This document shows positions 1 through 9,315 of a stretch of DNA of 27,372 bases, piece by piece. Below the pieces are notes generated by a model that was given only the letters and a program-made list of their open reading frames with translations, had not been told where the DNA came from and ran no database searches. Origin of the DNA: Takakia lepidozioides (taxonomy: Eukaryota; Streptophyta; Takakiopsida; Takakiales; Takakiaceae); NCBI GenBank assembly GCA_030704615.1, contig JAKLZA010000341.1, positions 1-27,372 on the forward strand. Reading direction: 5' to 3'. Each line of letters opens with the position of its first letter. The stretch's first letter is position 1. Position numbers and translations under genes: made by a program.

Positions 1-818
1 CAGGTAAAGTCGATTGCAGCCGTTGTACCGCCCCTGTTGATGTTCACCACAATGTCCTGCCCTTCAATCATACCACCATCGTATATGGAAAGCTTCACGT
101 TTTCGTCCTCCACACCAATGCGAATGTCCCCATACAATGGAGAAGATGAGCGCACTCCTTCAGGAGTATAAGTCTCTCCAATGGAGTCCACCCACGTCCA
201 CTGGCAGCAGTTCCACCGCAACAGCATAGCAGTGCGCATTCTTCTGCATGGGTGCCCGTCGTAGCTGGGAAAATCGGAATCAAGGATGCGCAGGAGCCAC
301 GGACTCCTCAGACCAAGATCGTCACCCCGCTCGAAGGCGTACTGGCCTGGGAGATACTCAAAAGCGGACAATGTTTCCACATTTGAACCAGTTTCTTCTG
401 TGTAATCTGTGTACCAGATAACGATGTCTCCCGATGTGGCCGAATACATTGCATAATCGATGCCTCCATAAGGGCAGTCGTCCCGGTTCCGGAAGCACGG
501 CATCCTTGCAAAGGAGGACCTGAGGACGTCTTTGATGCCGATGACAATGACCTTGCGGACAGCAATGAAGCCCTTAGATTTTGGAAATGATGCGAAGCGG
601 AAGAGCAGTCCGGGCTCAAATAATGGAGCATCTGGGTCCCACGCACCCACCGACGGAGGTGTAACGTGTTCATGACGCCCATACCTCTTTCTCATCCACG
701 GGGTATAGGTTGAGATATGCCACCGAAGTCCATCCCCGGATGGAAATTCGGCGCCACATTACAATCGAAGGGGGATGGACTTTTGTCGTGTCGAGTGGCT
801 ATCGGCCCACCTGGCAGT
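1..818 (-). pseudogene. Unrecognised gene, 3' part, interrupted by the LTR retrotransposon
   Basis: On the minus strand one frame is open from the element boundary at 818 to the left edge, except for a TAA at 759-761. The first in-frame ATG after that stop is at 693-695. The product is unknown to me. Visible stretches include WDPDAPLFEPGLLFRF, YGGIDYAMYSATSGDIVIWY, LLRWNCCQWTW and PLYGDIRIGVEDENVKLSIY, which read as a folded aromatic-rich domain rather than low complexity. No stop occurs before base 1, so the 3' end lies outside the window. The same frame continues across the target-site duplication into 14064-14148, so the retrotransposon landed inside this coding region. A diverged copy lies in opposite orientation at 14322-14843. 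The TAA could derive from CAA by C-to-T change. The coding call rests on the long open frame and the paralog alignment; function is unassigned. Confidence 0.6.
814..818. repeat. Target-site duplication, left copy (GCAGT)
   Basis: GCAGT directly precedes the 5' LTR and is repeated at 14064-14068 directly after the 3' LTR. A 5-bp duplication is typical of Ty3/gypsy integration. Confidence 0.95.
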
Positions 819-945
819 TGTTAGAGGACTGTAGGGGACTTAGACACTTATACGGGATCTGTAGGGTACCCTTAATTTTTGCACAGACTGAGACAAACAG
901 GAACCTTAGGGGTGACAGCAGCGCACTGTAGAAGGGGGTTACATA

Positions 946-1147
946 GCCCACACAGCCGACACAGCAGTCACAGCCCACACAGCCAACACAGCCCGTCACA
1001 GTCGTCACAGCCCACACAGCCCACACAGCCCGTCACAGTCGTCACAGCAGACACAGCCCACACAGCCAGTCACAGCCCGGCACAGCCACACAGCCAGTCA
1101 CAGCCCGACACAGCCAAACACAGCCAGTCACCGCTTGACACAGCTGT
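946..1147 (+). repeat. CACAGCC-rich short tandem repeat inside the LTR
   Basis: About 200 bp built from alternating words such as CCCACACAGCC, GTCACAG and CCGACACAGCC. It lies in what should be U3, upstream of the likely transcription start, and both LTR differences that are indels fall in it. Words of the same kind form the tandem repeat at 8511-8850 inside the element. ORFs predicted across it on either strand are repeat artefacts. Confidence 0.85.
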
Positions 1148-1387
1148 CACGATAATAGGGAACGAAGAGTAGGACAGGGAACGACTGTGGGGAACAACAC
1201 CAGTGAAGGGAACATGTTAGTTCACATACGACGGTTAGAGAGGGAAACGGTTAGAACCGCGGATAGGAGGATAAAGGGAAGAACGGGGAATAGGAAGGGG
1301 ATCATTATTCGGGGAGGACTTCGGAGACAGGCGGGAGCGGAGATCGGAGAGCACGATGAAGGAGAAAAGAGGATTAGTAGATGCTTG

Positions 1388-1393
1388 TTATAT
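1388..1393 (+). promoter_or_regulatory. Possible LTR TATA box
   Basis: TTATAT about 570 bp into the LTR, downstream of the CACAGCC repeat, is the best TATA-like word I see in the 5' LTR. Its position would leave roughly 340 bp of R-U5. This rests on sequence resemblance only. Confidence 0.25.
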
Positions 1394-1657
1394 GCAAAGC
1401 TAGAGTGATATTGTAGAGCAGATTAGAGACATAATGGCTTCGGCCTGATACCTGATAAATCATAATCTGATACTTATACGATACAATCACACTGTGTAGA
1501 GAGATCTGAGTGAAGCTGTGGATTGAATGGAGGAGTTAAGGAAACCGATAAATTGATGAAGCAAACTGATACTTAATTATCAATGGTAAGGTAGCTAAGA
1601 TGAATGCGGAAAAGGAAACAAATAGGAAACACCCCCATGATACACTAGCTGTAGGTC

Positions 1658-2353
1658 ATGACTGATTGTTCTGCGCGGGCTGAGTACTTAGAGATTTCCA
1701 ACTCTTCTATCTTGGAGTTTCCGCCTCGGATAGCGAAGGGATGGGTGAGTAAAAGCCGCGCGACATTTGGCGACCATACTGGGGACCTGGGACATGAACA
1801 ACCAGATGTGACAGGCATCTGGTGGGATCATGGTGGTTGGACCATTAAAGAATTTGAAGTGAATCAAATTCCCTGTGGAACGAAGGAAGAAAGATTGTCC
1901 AAACAATTCTTTCAAAGGTTCTTGGAATTGCCAGACGGATGTAAAGAAAATATTCTTAAACGAGTGCATGATGCTGATCCAGAATGGGGTCTGGAGAAAG
2001 GAGTGATAAAGATTTATCAGGTAGCCTGTAGAGGAAGAGCACGTTGGTTACCAACATTAGTTTATGTGATAGCGTTGCTATCCATTAAACGAGTAGAGTT
2101 TGAAGGCTGGGAAGAAAGAAAGGTGAATGTTTATACTCATATGCATGAAGAGCTTGTACTGGTAAAGAATTGGATTCCAAAGGATATTTTGTGGATCAAA
2201 CTCACACCAAGAACAGCTTTTCAGACTTGTTTGCCATATGGTTATATGGTAACGGAGACTTCAAGTATAGCCAAGGGTGCATTGAAGCTTGAAAGAAATC
2301 CAGGCATATACGAGAGATATTACAGAAGAGAGTTTTGGTTATTGCCACATTAA
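1658..2353 (+). CDS. Element ORF1, starts inside the 5' LTR and crosses the PBS (231 aa)
   Basis: The frame opens at ATG 1658, about 108 bp before the LTR end, and stays open through the PBS to TAA at 2351-2353. I do not recognise the protein. The first about 36 residues are LTR-encoded; the rest is Trp- and charge-rich (GIWWDHGGWTIKEF, RARWLPTLVYVIALLSIKRV, YERYYRREFWLLPH). I see no in-frame ATG between the PBS and residue about 165, so either the LTR ATG is used or the true start is lost. The ORF ends 21 nt before the ATG at 2375 that probably starts Gag. Some plant Ty3/gypsy elements such as Ogre have an ORF before gag, so position has precedent, but I see no evidence of homology. Confidence 0.55.
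   Translation: MTDCSARAEYLEISNSSILEFPPRIAKGWVSKSRATFGDHTGDLGHEQPDVTGIWWDHGGWTIKEFEVNQIPCGTKEERLSKQFFQRFLELPDGCKENILKRVHDADPEWGLEKGVIKIYQVACRGRARWLPTLVYVIALLSIKRVEFEGWEERKVNVYTHMHEELVLVKNWIPKDILWIKLTPRTAFQTCLPYGYMVTETSSIAKGALKLERNPGIYERYYRREFWLLPH
1768..1785 (+). other. Primer-binding site
   Basis: TGGCGACCATACTGGGGA begins 2 nt after the 5' LTR. It starts with the TGG expected from the complement of a tRNA 3' CCA end. The TGGCGAC form resembles PBSs that I recall as complementary to tRNA-Arg in Ogre/Tat-type elements; the exact tRNA is not proven here. Confidence 0.75.
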
Positions 2354-2374
2354 AAGAAATGAAAGACATGGGAC

Positions 2375-4560
2375 ATGAGTGATGAAAGAGAAGCTAGACG
2401 ACAAAGATATTCATCAAAAAGAGAAAGCTATCTGAAAGCTAATTATCCATATCTTTGGGAGAGAGGAATAGACATAGGGGAATCATCTGGACCTCTCACA
2501 CCATCAAGATCAAAAGTGCATCACCTATACCGGAAGAACTAGAGTTGGATGCCACTCCTTCTGTTTCTTTGCAAGAAAGATTAAGGGAATTGGTACAGGA
2601 AGAAGATCAATCACGAGGTGAAAGATCTGAGGTACATCCTTGGATAAAAGACTTGACAGAAATCTTTGATAAGAGTTGGCATGGAACACCAAAAGCAGGA
2701 ACTCCAGTTTCTGAAGCAGAAGATGAAGAAGGAGATGAGGATGTGGCAGAGCCAACGGAGAGTTCAGACTCTCCAACACCATTACAGTTGAGTTACATGA
2801 GTGAAGAAGAAACCCAAGGGCAGAACTTGGAGGATGAAAACAGAGAGAAGAAATTGGAAGAGGAAGAATATGAAGAAGTAGACCCAACAGCTGAGGTTGA
2901 GACTACAACCAGGACATCCCAACCCGTTGGACCTGGATCAAGTGGAGCACTTGGATCACAGGCCAACGAAGGTGTCGGCTCAGGGGGATCAGGCGGGCTG
3001 CCTGGATCTGGCTCTGGGGGGACAGGGAGTGTGGGAAGTAGTGCAACTGAAGCTGGGAATACTGTGAATATCGTGGGGCCAGAAGCAGGGAGTGCTCAAG
3101 GGCCACCACTTGGTGGAAGATCCACCACAAAAACAACAGGTCCAGAAGGACCAGCACCAGCAAGGGTGCCAGCACCTGTCAGTGGGCAGAAGGTAGGGCC
3201 ACAGATGGCGTTACAACCAACACGGGCAAAACCACCCTTTCCAATATATTCAGGAAAAGGGGATCCCGATGTACACATTAGCCAATTTGAGCACATGTGT
3301 ATAGTGAACAATGAGAATGGCGATGATGCCAAGATGAGACTGTTTCCTTGTTCACTTATCAAGAAAGCAAGTGAATGGTATGCAAGATTCCCTGATAATC
3401 ATTTCCTAACCTGGAATGGCTTGAATACAGCATTTCGAAATAGGTTCAGGACAAGTAAAACTGAGGATGAAGTGTATGGAAGTTTACAACAGCTGAAGCA
3501 GAAGAAGCATGAAACTGTTGAAGAGTATATGGAGAAGATGGAATTGATGATGAAAAAGCTGGCTGCAGTACCAGCACCCGGTTTACAGAAGACTTGGTTT
3601 GTGAGTGGACTAAGACCAGAGTTGCAGAAGAAAGTGGATATGTTACCCCATAATACAGTGGAGGAGGCATTTGAAACTGCAAACAGAATTGAGCAATTGG
3701 GAATGCTCAGGAGAGAGAAAAAGGAAGATGAGGACTCTGAAGATGAGTCAGATGAAGAAGAAGAGCAAGAACTAAAAAGAAAGAGTAAGAGAAAGGAAAA
3801 GTTGAAGAGGGATAACTATGAGAAAAGATTGGAAGAAATCTTGAAGAAGTATGCCACAGAGGCTGCAACACATTGGAGGAAGGGTGTATGGTGTGCAAAG
3901 TGCCAGAATGAAGGCCATACCACTACAGAATGCCACATGAAGGAGAAACACTGTACTATCTGTAAAATGGATAACCATTCTACTGAGAATTGTTACTACA
4001 ACAGAAGGACAGCTGCAAGAGAACCTAGGCAAGTGAGGGTGCATCAGGTGCAGCCCCAGCCAAGAAGAAGCAATGATCAGGACCACTATGGTAGGTCTGG
4101 TGGTTATAACAATGGCATGGAAGGGAGAGGTAATTCAAGAGGGAATTACCAAGGAAATTCCAGAGGCAACTATCAGGGTAATCCAAGGGGGAATTACCAG
4201 CCCGGGAATCAGGATTATAGAAATAATCCAAGACCAGACCAAGGGCGAGGACCCAATGGTGAAGAGCTATGTTACTATTGTAATCAGCCAGGACATCGCA
4301 AGGCAGCCTGTTCATTCTGGATAAGACACCAGAATGAGATGAGAGCTCCTGTGAATGAGGGCCCAGTGGTGGCAGCTCACATGGTTAGGCCATGTGTTGT
4401 ACCAGAAGTAAGTACAATGATAGTAACAAGAAGTAAAGCCAAACTAATACCTCCAGTAGAAGAGGAAGAAGATGAGACTGGAAGTGGCAATGATATGCCT
4501 GAAGATGAAGAGACTTGGAAGATGAGAAGGAACTGCACAAGGAAGTGGCAGATACTATAA
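2375..4560 (+). CDS. gag: Gag polyprotein (capsid and nucleocapsid), with an early -1 frame break
   Basis: Gag packages the element RNA into virus-like particles. The main open frame is 2443-4560. It has no convincing ATG near its 5' end; the likely start is ATG 2375 in another frame (MSDEREARRQRYSS...), joined by a -1 step in the A-run near 2515. A long acidic and Gly/Ser/Pro-rich region (to about 3230) is followed by a retrotransposon-gag capsid domain (about 3260-3700, with ASEWYARFPDNHFLTWNG and FRNRFRTSKTEDEV). Three CX2CX4HX4C knuckles follow: CAKCQNEGHTTTEC, CTICKMDNHSTENC, and after a Gly/Asn/Arg repeat stretch, CYYCNQPGHRKAAC. At its 3' end it overlaps the protease frame by about 45 nt, again in the -1 direction. 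Confidence 0.9.
4130..4215 (+). repeat. Short in-frame repeat in Gag (N-S/P-R-G-N-Y-Q-G)
   Basis: Four tandem copies of a codon pattern encoding GNSRGNYQ-like units lie between the second and third zinc knuckles. Arg/Gly/Asn-rich stretches next to knuckles commonly aid nucleic-acid binding. Confidence 0.7.
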
Positions 4561-5408
4561 GGGAAATGCAAAAGAGTACTGATATTCCTGTGGCAGATTC
4601 CTCTGATTCGGATGGAGAAAAAGAGGGGAGTGAGGAAGAAAGGAAAAAAGAAGATGCAGACATGCAAAGTAATGAAGAGACTTTGGCTGAAGTAATATGT
4701 CAGACCAAAGCAGAAATTACCATTGGACAGCTATTAGCTGTGGCACCTTATTGTAGGCACAGGCTGTATCAGGCAATCAATCGAATTGCCCAAGAGACAG
4801 GAAACACAGACCTGAACAGCAAGGTGACCAGTTATAATGTGAAGCCGGAAGGGCGAGAACCAGTCATGGACTTTGATGATTCTATGCCAGTAATCCAATT
4901 GAGAATTGGAAGCACAGAACTAACTGATGTACTGATAGATGGTGGTTCTGGAGTAAATATCATGACAGACCAATTAAGGAAGAAGCTTGGTCTAAGTAAC
5001 ATGAAACCAGCCCCATTTACAGTAACAATGGCAGATCAAAGAAGTGTACAGCCATTGGGATTAATAAGAGGAGTTAAGATACAGATACAGAAAATGATCT
5101 TTATGATCACAGTAACTGTATTAAAAATGGATGAAGTCATGGAGGCTTACTCCTTATTATTGGGACGTCCGTGGCTGAAACAGGCCAGGGTATTCCATGA
5201 CTGGAATTCTCAGTTACTAACTGTGCATAATGGGATGCACGAGATACAAATTACCACAAAGAAATCTAGTAGATTACCTGCTACAAGAAGACCTCGAGGA
5301 GTCAGAGAGTATGACTGGAGGGAGGACTGGATGAGGAGCAGGAAGCTACCCTATTTGCTGCACACCCAGAATGGGAGCAGGTTGCAGAGATGCGGCTGGA
5401 AAGCCTAA
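4515..5408 (+). CDS. pol: Aspartic protease region of Pol
   Basis: This frame has no ATG near its 5' end and overlaps the end of Gag in the -1 frame. The active-site motif is VLIDGGSGVNIM (near 4930), the D-G-G-S form seen in plant Ty3/gypsy proteases instead of D-T/S-G. The second conserved element is LLLGRPWLKQ (near 5155), matching the ILGRPWL motif of retropepsins. The protein would cleave Gag-Pol. The frame closes at 5408 just after the RT frame opens. Upstream of that stop, from about 5325, the sense-like reading has already shifted to the RT frame. The segment is therefore one piece of a once-continuous pol, not a separate gene. Confidence 0.88.
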   Translation: MEDEKELHKEVADTIREMQKSTDIPVADSSDSDGEKEGSEEERKKEDADMQSNEETLAEVICQTKAEITIGQLLAVAPYCRHRLYQAINRIAQETGNTDLNSKVTSYNVKPEGREPVMDFDDSMPVIQLRIGSTELTDVLIDGGSGVNIMTDQLRKKLGLSNMKPAPFTVTMADQRSVQPLGLIRGVKIQIQKMIFMITVTVLKMDEVMEAYSLLLGRPWLKQARVFHDWNSQLLTVHNGMHEIQITTKKSSRLPATRRPRGVREYDWREDWMRSRKLPYLLHTQNGSRLQRCGWKA

Positions 5409-7243
5409 GTTGTTTGAGAGGTATCTGCTGTGGTGTAGTGACAGCAACACCAACTGAAGAAGAAACCAGCATTTACCCATCACATTTCTATGAAGAAAGA
5501 GAAGGAGAAATAGAAATCCTAGAAGAACCAGCCACTGTGAGCTTACAGGATGAAGTGGTGACTGGTTGGACAATCACAGCTGATGAGCAGGTGAGAGAAG
5601 TAAATGTGGGAACTCAGGAGGAACCGAGGATGGTGAAAGTAGGAGCTGATTTGGAGCCGGAATTCTTCGAAGAAGCTAAAAGCTTGTTCATCAAATACAG
5701 AGATGTATTTGCTTGGAGCTATGAGGATCTAAAAGGGATACCACCTGAAGTCTGTCAGCATAAAATTGAACTGGAACCAGGGTCAGTACCAATCAAGCAG
5801 GCGAGGTATAGAATGAATCCCAACTACGCACAGAAGGTTGGAGAAGAGATAAAGAAGTTGGCTGAGGCTAAGTTTATATACCCAATAGAGTATACAACTT
5901 GGTTGTCACCCATTGTTATAGTTCCCAAGAAGAATGGCAAACTAAGAGTATGTGTGAACTATAAGAAGCTGAATGCTTGTACGAAGAAAGATCCTTTCCC
6001 TTTGCCATTCACAGAAGCAGTATTAGACACTGTGGCAGGCCATGAGATGTACTCATTCATGGATGGCTTCAGTGGTTATAATCAAGTGCAAGTGGCAGAA
6101 GAAGACCAAGGGAAAACAGCTTTCATCACAGACTGGGGGGCTTATGCATACAAAGTCATGCCCTTTGGACTTTGTAATGCACCAGCGACCTTTCAGAGAG
6201 TGATAAGTGAATCTTTTCAAGAGTATCTGGATGATTTCATGCAGGTGTTTTTGGATGATTTCAGTGTGTACAGCTCTAAGAATGAGCACTTGCATAAATT
6301 GGAGTTATGCCTGGCCAGATGCAGGATGAGAGGTCTGGGCTTGAATCCAGAGAAGTGTACTTTCTGTGTGAACTCAGGGGTGCTTCTGGGACACATTGTG
6401 TGTAAGAAGGGACTCCTTGTGGATCCCAGGAAGACAGAGTCCATTAAAGCCTCTCCACCACCAGTGAATGTTAAGAGTTTAAGGAGATTCCTTGGGCAAA
6501 CCAGTTATTACAGAAGATTTGTCAAAAGGTATGCACAAATAGCAGCACCATTGAGCAAGCTTCTGAAGAAAGATGCAGTGTTTGCATGGACAGCTGAATG
6601 TCAACAGGCGTTTGAGGAACTTACACTGTCAGTAACAACTACACCTGTGCTGATTAACCCTCACTGGCATGTAGTATTTCATGTTCACTGCGATGCATCA
6701 GGAGAAGCGTTGGGAGCGGTGTTAGCCCAGAATGTTACAGGGAATATAGATTCACCTGTGTACTATGCTAGCCGGTTGATGAACAGTGCTGAGAGGAACT
6801 ATAGCACAACGGAAAGAGAAGCATTGGCAATGATCTATGCAGTGAAGAAATTCAGGCATTACCTATTGGGAAGAAAGTTTATGTTTTATGTGGATCACCA
6901 GGCTCTGATATATCTGGTGAACAAACCTTTGATAAGTGGAAGGATAGCGAGGTGGTTAATAATCTTGCATGAGTTTGAGTTCGAGGTTATTTACAAGCCT
7001 GGCCGTTTGCATCTTGTGGCAGATCATTTGTCACGACTAACAACAGGAGAGGCCGCCACAGGAGTGGACGATCAGTTACCTGATGCGAGTTTATTTGTAA
7101 TGGAGGTGCAAGGAAGTGCAGATGAATGGTTAGATTGGCAGTGGCCAATCAGATACTACCTTGCTCATGGTCAGTGCCCACCTAGTTATGGTAAGGAGCA
7201 GAGGAAGAGAATTGCTATCAAGCTTTACCTTATACTATGGTAG
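5390..7243 (+). CDS. pol: Reverse transcriptase and RNase H of Pol
   Basis: The RT domain runs from about 5870 to 6390. It has SPIVIVPKKNGKLRVCVNY, the first catalytic Asp in YSFMDGFSGYNQV, MPFGLCNAPATFQRV, and the catalytic pair as VFLDDFSVYS (F/YxDD box). The connection region follows (LRRFLGQTSYYRRFV). RNase H (about 6680-7050) shows HCDASGEALGAVL, TTEREALAMIYAVKKFRHYL and YVDHQALIYL, supplying D-E-D catalytic residues. All core motifs look intact, so this segment could be active if translated. The frame ends at 7243. From about 7220 the reading moves by -1 into the integrase frame near an A-run. Confidence 0.95.
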   Translation: MRLESLSCLRGICCGVVTATPTEEETSIYPSHFYEEREGEIEILEEPATVSLQDEVVTGWTITADEQVREVNVGTQEEPRMVKVGADLEPEFFEEAKSLFIKYRDVFAWSYEDLKGIPPEVCQHKIELEPGSVPIKQARYRMNPNYAQKVGEEIKKLAEAKFIYPIEYTTWLSPIVIVPKKNGKLRVCVNYKKLNACTKKDPFPLPFTEAVLDTVAGHEMYSFMDGFSGYNQVQVAEEDQGKTAFITDWGAYAYKVMPFGLCNAPATFQRVISESFQEYLDDFMQVFLDDFSVYSSKNEHLHKLELCLARCRMRGLGLNPEKCTFCVNSGVLLGHIVCKKGLLVDPRKTESIKASPPPVNVKSLRRFLGQTSYYRRFVKRYAQIAAPLSKLLKKDAVFAWTAECQQAFEELTLSVTTTPVLINPHWHVVFHVHCDASGEALGAVLAQNVTGNIDSPVYYASRLMNSAERNYSTTEREALAMIYAVKKFRHYLLGRKFMFYVDHQALIYLVNKPLISGRIARWLIILHEFEFEVIYKPGRLHLVADHLSRLTTGEAATGVDDQLPDASLFVMEVQGSADEWLDWQWPIRYYLAHGQCPPSYGKEQRKRIAIKLYLILW

Positions 7244-7593
7244 GAAGCAGAATGTATAAGTTAGGACCTGATGGAGTACTAAAACGATGCTTGTACCACC
7301 ATGAAGTAAATAAAGTCTTGGAGGAAGTTCATAAAGGAGTGGCTGGAGGTCATTTTGGAGAAGAGACTACCAGTAGAAAGATACTACTCGCAGGATACTG
7401 GTGGCCTACTTTGTTCAAAGATGTACATGAGTATTGTCAGAAGTGTGATGAATGTCAGAGGCTAGGACCTTTGCAGAGATCTGGAAGAATGGCCTTGCAT
7501 CCTACAATGCCTACGGAACCATTTCAGAAATGGGGACTAGACTTTGTTGGACCAATTAATCCACCATCCAAGAATACACAAACAGGTACATAA
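7237..7593 (+). CDS. pol: Integrase, N-terminal zinc-binding part
   Basis: This segment encodes the HHCC zinc-binding domain: H in YHHEVNKVLEEVHKG and GGHFGEET, then CQKCDECQR. It continues into the start of the catalytic core with WGLDFVGPI, which gives the first Asp of the D-D-35-E triad. The frame closes at 7593 in an artificial-looking tail (NTQTGT). The expected core sequence resumes one frame back near 7580, next to an A-run. The integrase is therefore split by a single -1 step between its first and second catalytic Asp residues. Confidence 0.9.
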   Translation: MVGSRMYKLGPDGVLKRCLYHHEVNKVLEEVHKGVAGGHFGEETTSRKILLAGYWWPTLFKDVHEYCQKCDECQRLGPLQRSGRMALHPTMPTEPFQKWGLDFVGPINPPSKNTQTGT

Positions 7594-8804
7594 TTACAGC
7601 CACTGATTATACTACAAAGTGGGTGGAAGCTAAAGCTTTGAGGGACAACACAGCCAAGTCCACAGCAAGGTTCCTGTACGAGAACATACTTACACGATTT
7701 GGATGTCCCTTAGAATTTATCAGTGATCAAGGAAGTCACTTCATGAATGAGACCATTGAGTTATTGACTAAAGAGTTTATGATTGTGCATAGAAAGAGTA
7801 CAACATATTACCCACAGGGTAATGGACAGGCAGAGGCTACCAACAAAATACTATGTACTATCTTGGCTAAGATAGTCAATGCAAACAGAACGGATTGGGA
7901 TACAAAGCTGCTGACAGCTTTATGGTCATACAGGACTTCGTATAAAGTCACCACAAAGTATACACCATTCCAATTAGTTTATGGTATGGAAGCCTTACTT
8001 CCAGTGGAATTCCTGTTACCTACCATGAGAACGGAGTGGGGAAAAAGAATGGAATTGCAAGACTCCATCAAGGTCAGGAAACATGAATTATACCATGTGG
8101 AAGAAGTACGTGCTGATGCAGCTGATAATATGACCAGAATTCAGATGAAGCGAAAGGAACAGTTTGATGAAGGCAAATTAAAGACTTTTAAGACGGGGGA
8201 TTTGGTTCTATGGTTGCAGAAGAAAGGAAAGATTCAAGCTTCTAAGCTTAAATCACCATGGAAAGGACCTTATGTCATACAAAAGATGTATGATAACAAC
8301 ACAGCCATGTTACAAACCATTAACAAAGAAATGCTGGGAAGAGTCAATGCAAATAAGTTGAAGGGGTACAGTGGTATCCATGACAAACCCCTGCAGCATG
8401 ATTTGCATGTTGAACCGCAAGAGCAGTCACGGGCTGCACCAGTGTTACGAACGGAGTATGGAACACTTGTCGCTAGGCCCAGTATATATGACCGGGGTGG
8501 GCAAAACAAACGTGACACAGCCTATCACAGCCCATCACGGCGTGACACAGCCTATCACAGCCCATCACGGCGTGACACAGCCTATCACAGCCCATCACGG
8601 CGTGACACAGCCTATCACAGCCCATCACGGCACACACAGCCTATCACAGCCCATCACGGCGTGACACAGCCTATCACAGCCCATCACGGCGTGACACAGC
8701 CTATCACAGCCCGTCACGACGTGACACAGCCTATCACAACCTACCGCAGCGTGTCACAGCCTATCACAGCTTACCACAGTGCAACACAGCCTATCACAGC
8801 GTAA
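7594..8804 (+). CDS. pol: Integrase, catalytic core and C-terminal domain, ending in a tandem-repeat tail
   Basis: The core continues with TATDYTTKWVEAKAL, the second catalytic Asp in EFISDQGSHFMNE, and the Glu in YYPQGNGQAEATNK. The C-terminal DNA-binding region has a GPY/F-like segment (LKSPWKGPYVIQKM) followed by NKEMLGRVNANKLKGYSG. I see no chromodomain. After about residue 300 of this segment the frame enters the 30-bp tandem repeat at 8511, which it reads as a 10-residue repeat (RRDTAYHSPS), and stops at 8804. Whether the repeat tail is made as protein is unknown. A natural end could lie before it in an intact copy. Confidence 0.9.
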
Positions 8805-8850
8805 CACAGTATGACACAGCCTGTCACAGCTCAACACAGCCTACTAAAGT
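8511..8850 (+). repeat. 30-bp tandem repeat, about 11 copies
   Basis: Units begin CGTGACACAGCC and end CCCATCACGG. The first four are identical 30-mers, the fifth is 29 bp, and the copies degenerate after about 8720. Because the unit is a multiple of three, the integrase frame reads it as a peptide repeat until the 29-bp unit. Its CACAGCC/CATCACGG words echo the LTR repeat at 946-1147. Confidence 0.95.
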
Positions 8851-9315
8851 TACACGATCCATAGAATCAGTGACAAGTGGACACATAAAAACTTCAGGAA
8901 AATGGCTGAAGGAAGAAGAAACGGAAATTAATTTAAAAATAGACACGTGGAGGTCAGGGTGCGACACACAGCAGAGAATGAAGTGCAAGGACAGGTGTCA
9001 AAAAGAAAGAGGACAAGAACGGCCGTCAAAAGGGATGAAAGGCGGGCCCATTAATGAATACGGAAAAAGGGAAACAGAACGAACGGCAAGTACAGAAAAA
9101 CTGAATTCATGTCGCATGTGTGATCCTAGTGGACTATCCAACAGGGAAAGTCCACTAAAGAAGATAAAAGTTAAAATCCAGTCACAGCGGATACAGCCAA
9201 TAGAAAACCAGAGAAATGATCAAGAAAATGGAGGGAAATTAGCGCAAGAGGCGGCGTCGTTCTGAGTAACGGGCGTCTCGACAGGACAGGCCATAAATGC
9301 TATAACTTGGAAACT
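8851..9315 (+). other. Spacer between pol and the downstream ORFs
   Basis: About 465 bp, purine-rich, with no recognisable domain. A plus-strand frame of 131 codons (8870-9265) is open but is Lys/Glu/Arg-rich with no motif, so I do not call a gene. It could hold a splice acceptor or leader for the ORF at 9316, which is inference. Confidence 0.4.

Larger units (their letters stand above)
819..1765 (+). repeat. 5' LTR (947 bp)
   Basis: Begins TGTTAGAGG and ends GCGCGACA, so it has the usual TG...CA ends. It matches 13120-14063 almost base for base. Differences seen by eye are A/G at 933, a lost C near 1029-1031, a lost GA plus one substitution near 1049-1057, A/T at 1202, and two adjacent changes at 1402-1403. 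The first third carries a CACAGCC-rich repeat. The end of the LTR contains the ATG (1658) that opens the first element ORF. Confidence 0.96.

Noticed and set aside
879-1408. Plus- and minus-strand ORFs in the LTR (and their copies at 13049-13703)
   Set aside because: They translate the CACAGCC repeat or LTR regulatory DNA and occur in both LTRs; there is no domain and no reason to expect a protein.
7237-7623. Programmed -1 frameshift inside integrase
   Set aside because: Domain-internal frameshifting is not known in this family, and there is no clear slippery heptamer with a downstream structure; a missing base is simpler.
7594-8510. Chromovirus assignment
   Set aside because: No chromodomain follows the integrase; the GPY/F-like region leads directly into the tandem repeat.
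8870-9265. 131-codon ORF between pol and ORF3
   Set aside because: Lys/Glu/Arg-rich with no motif; openness is expected in purine-rich DNA of this length.
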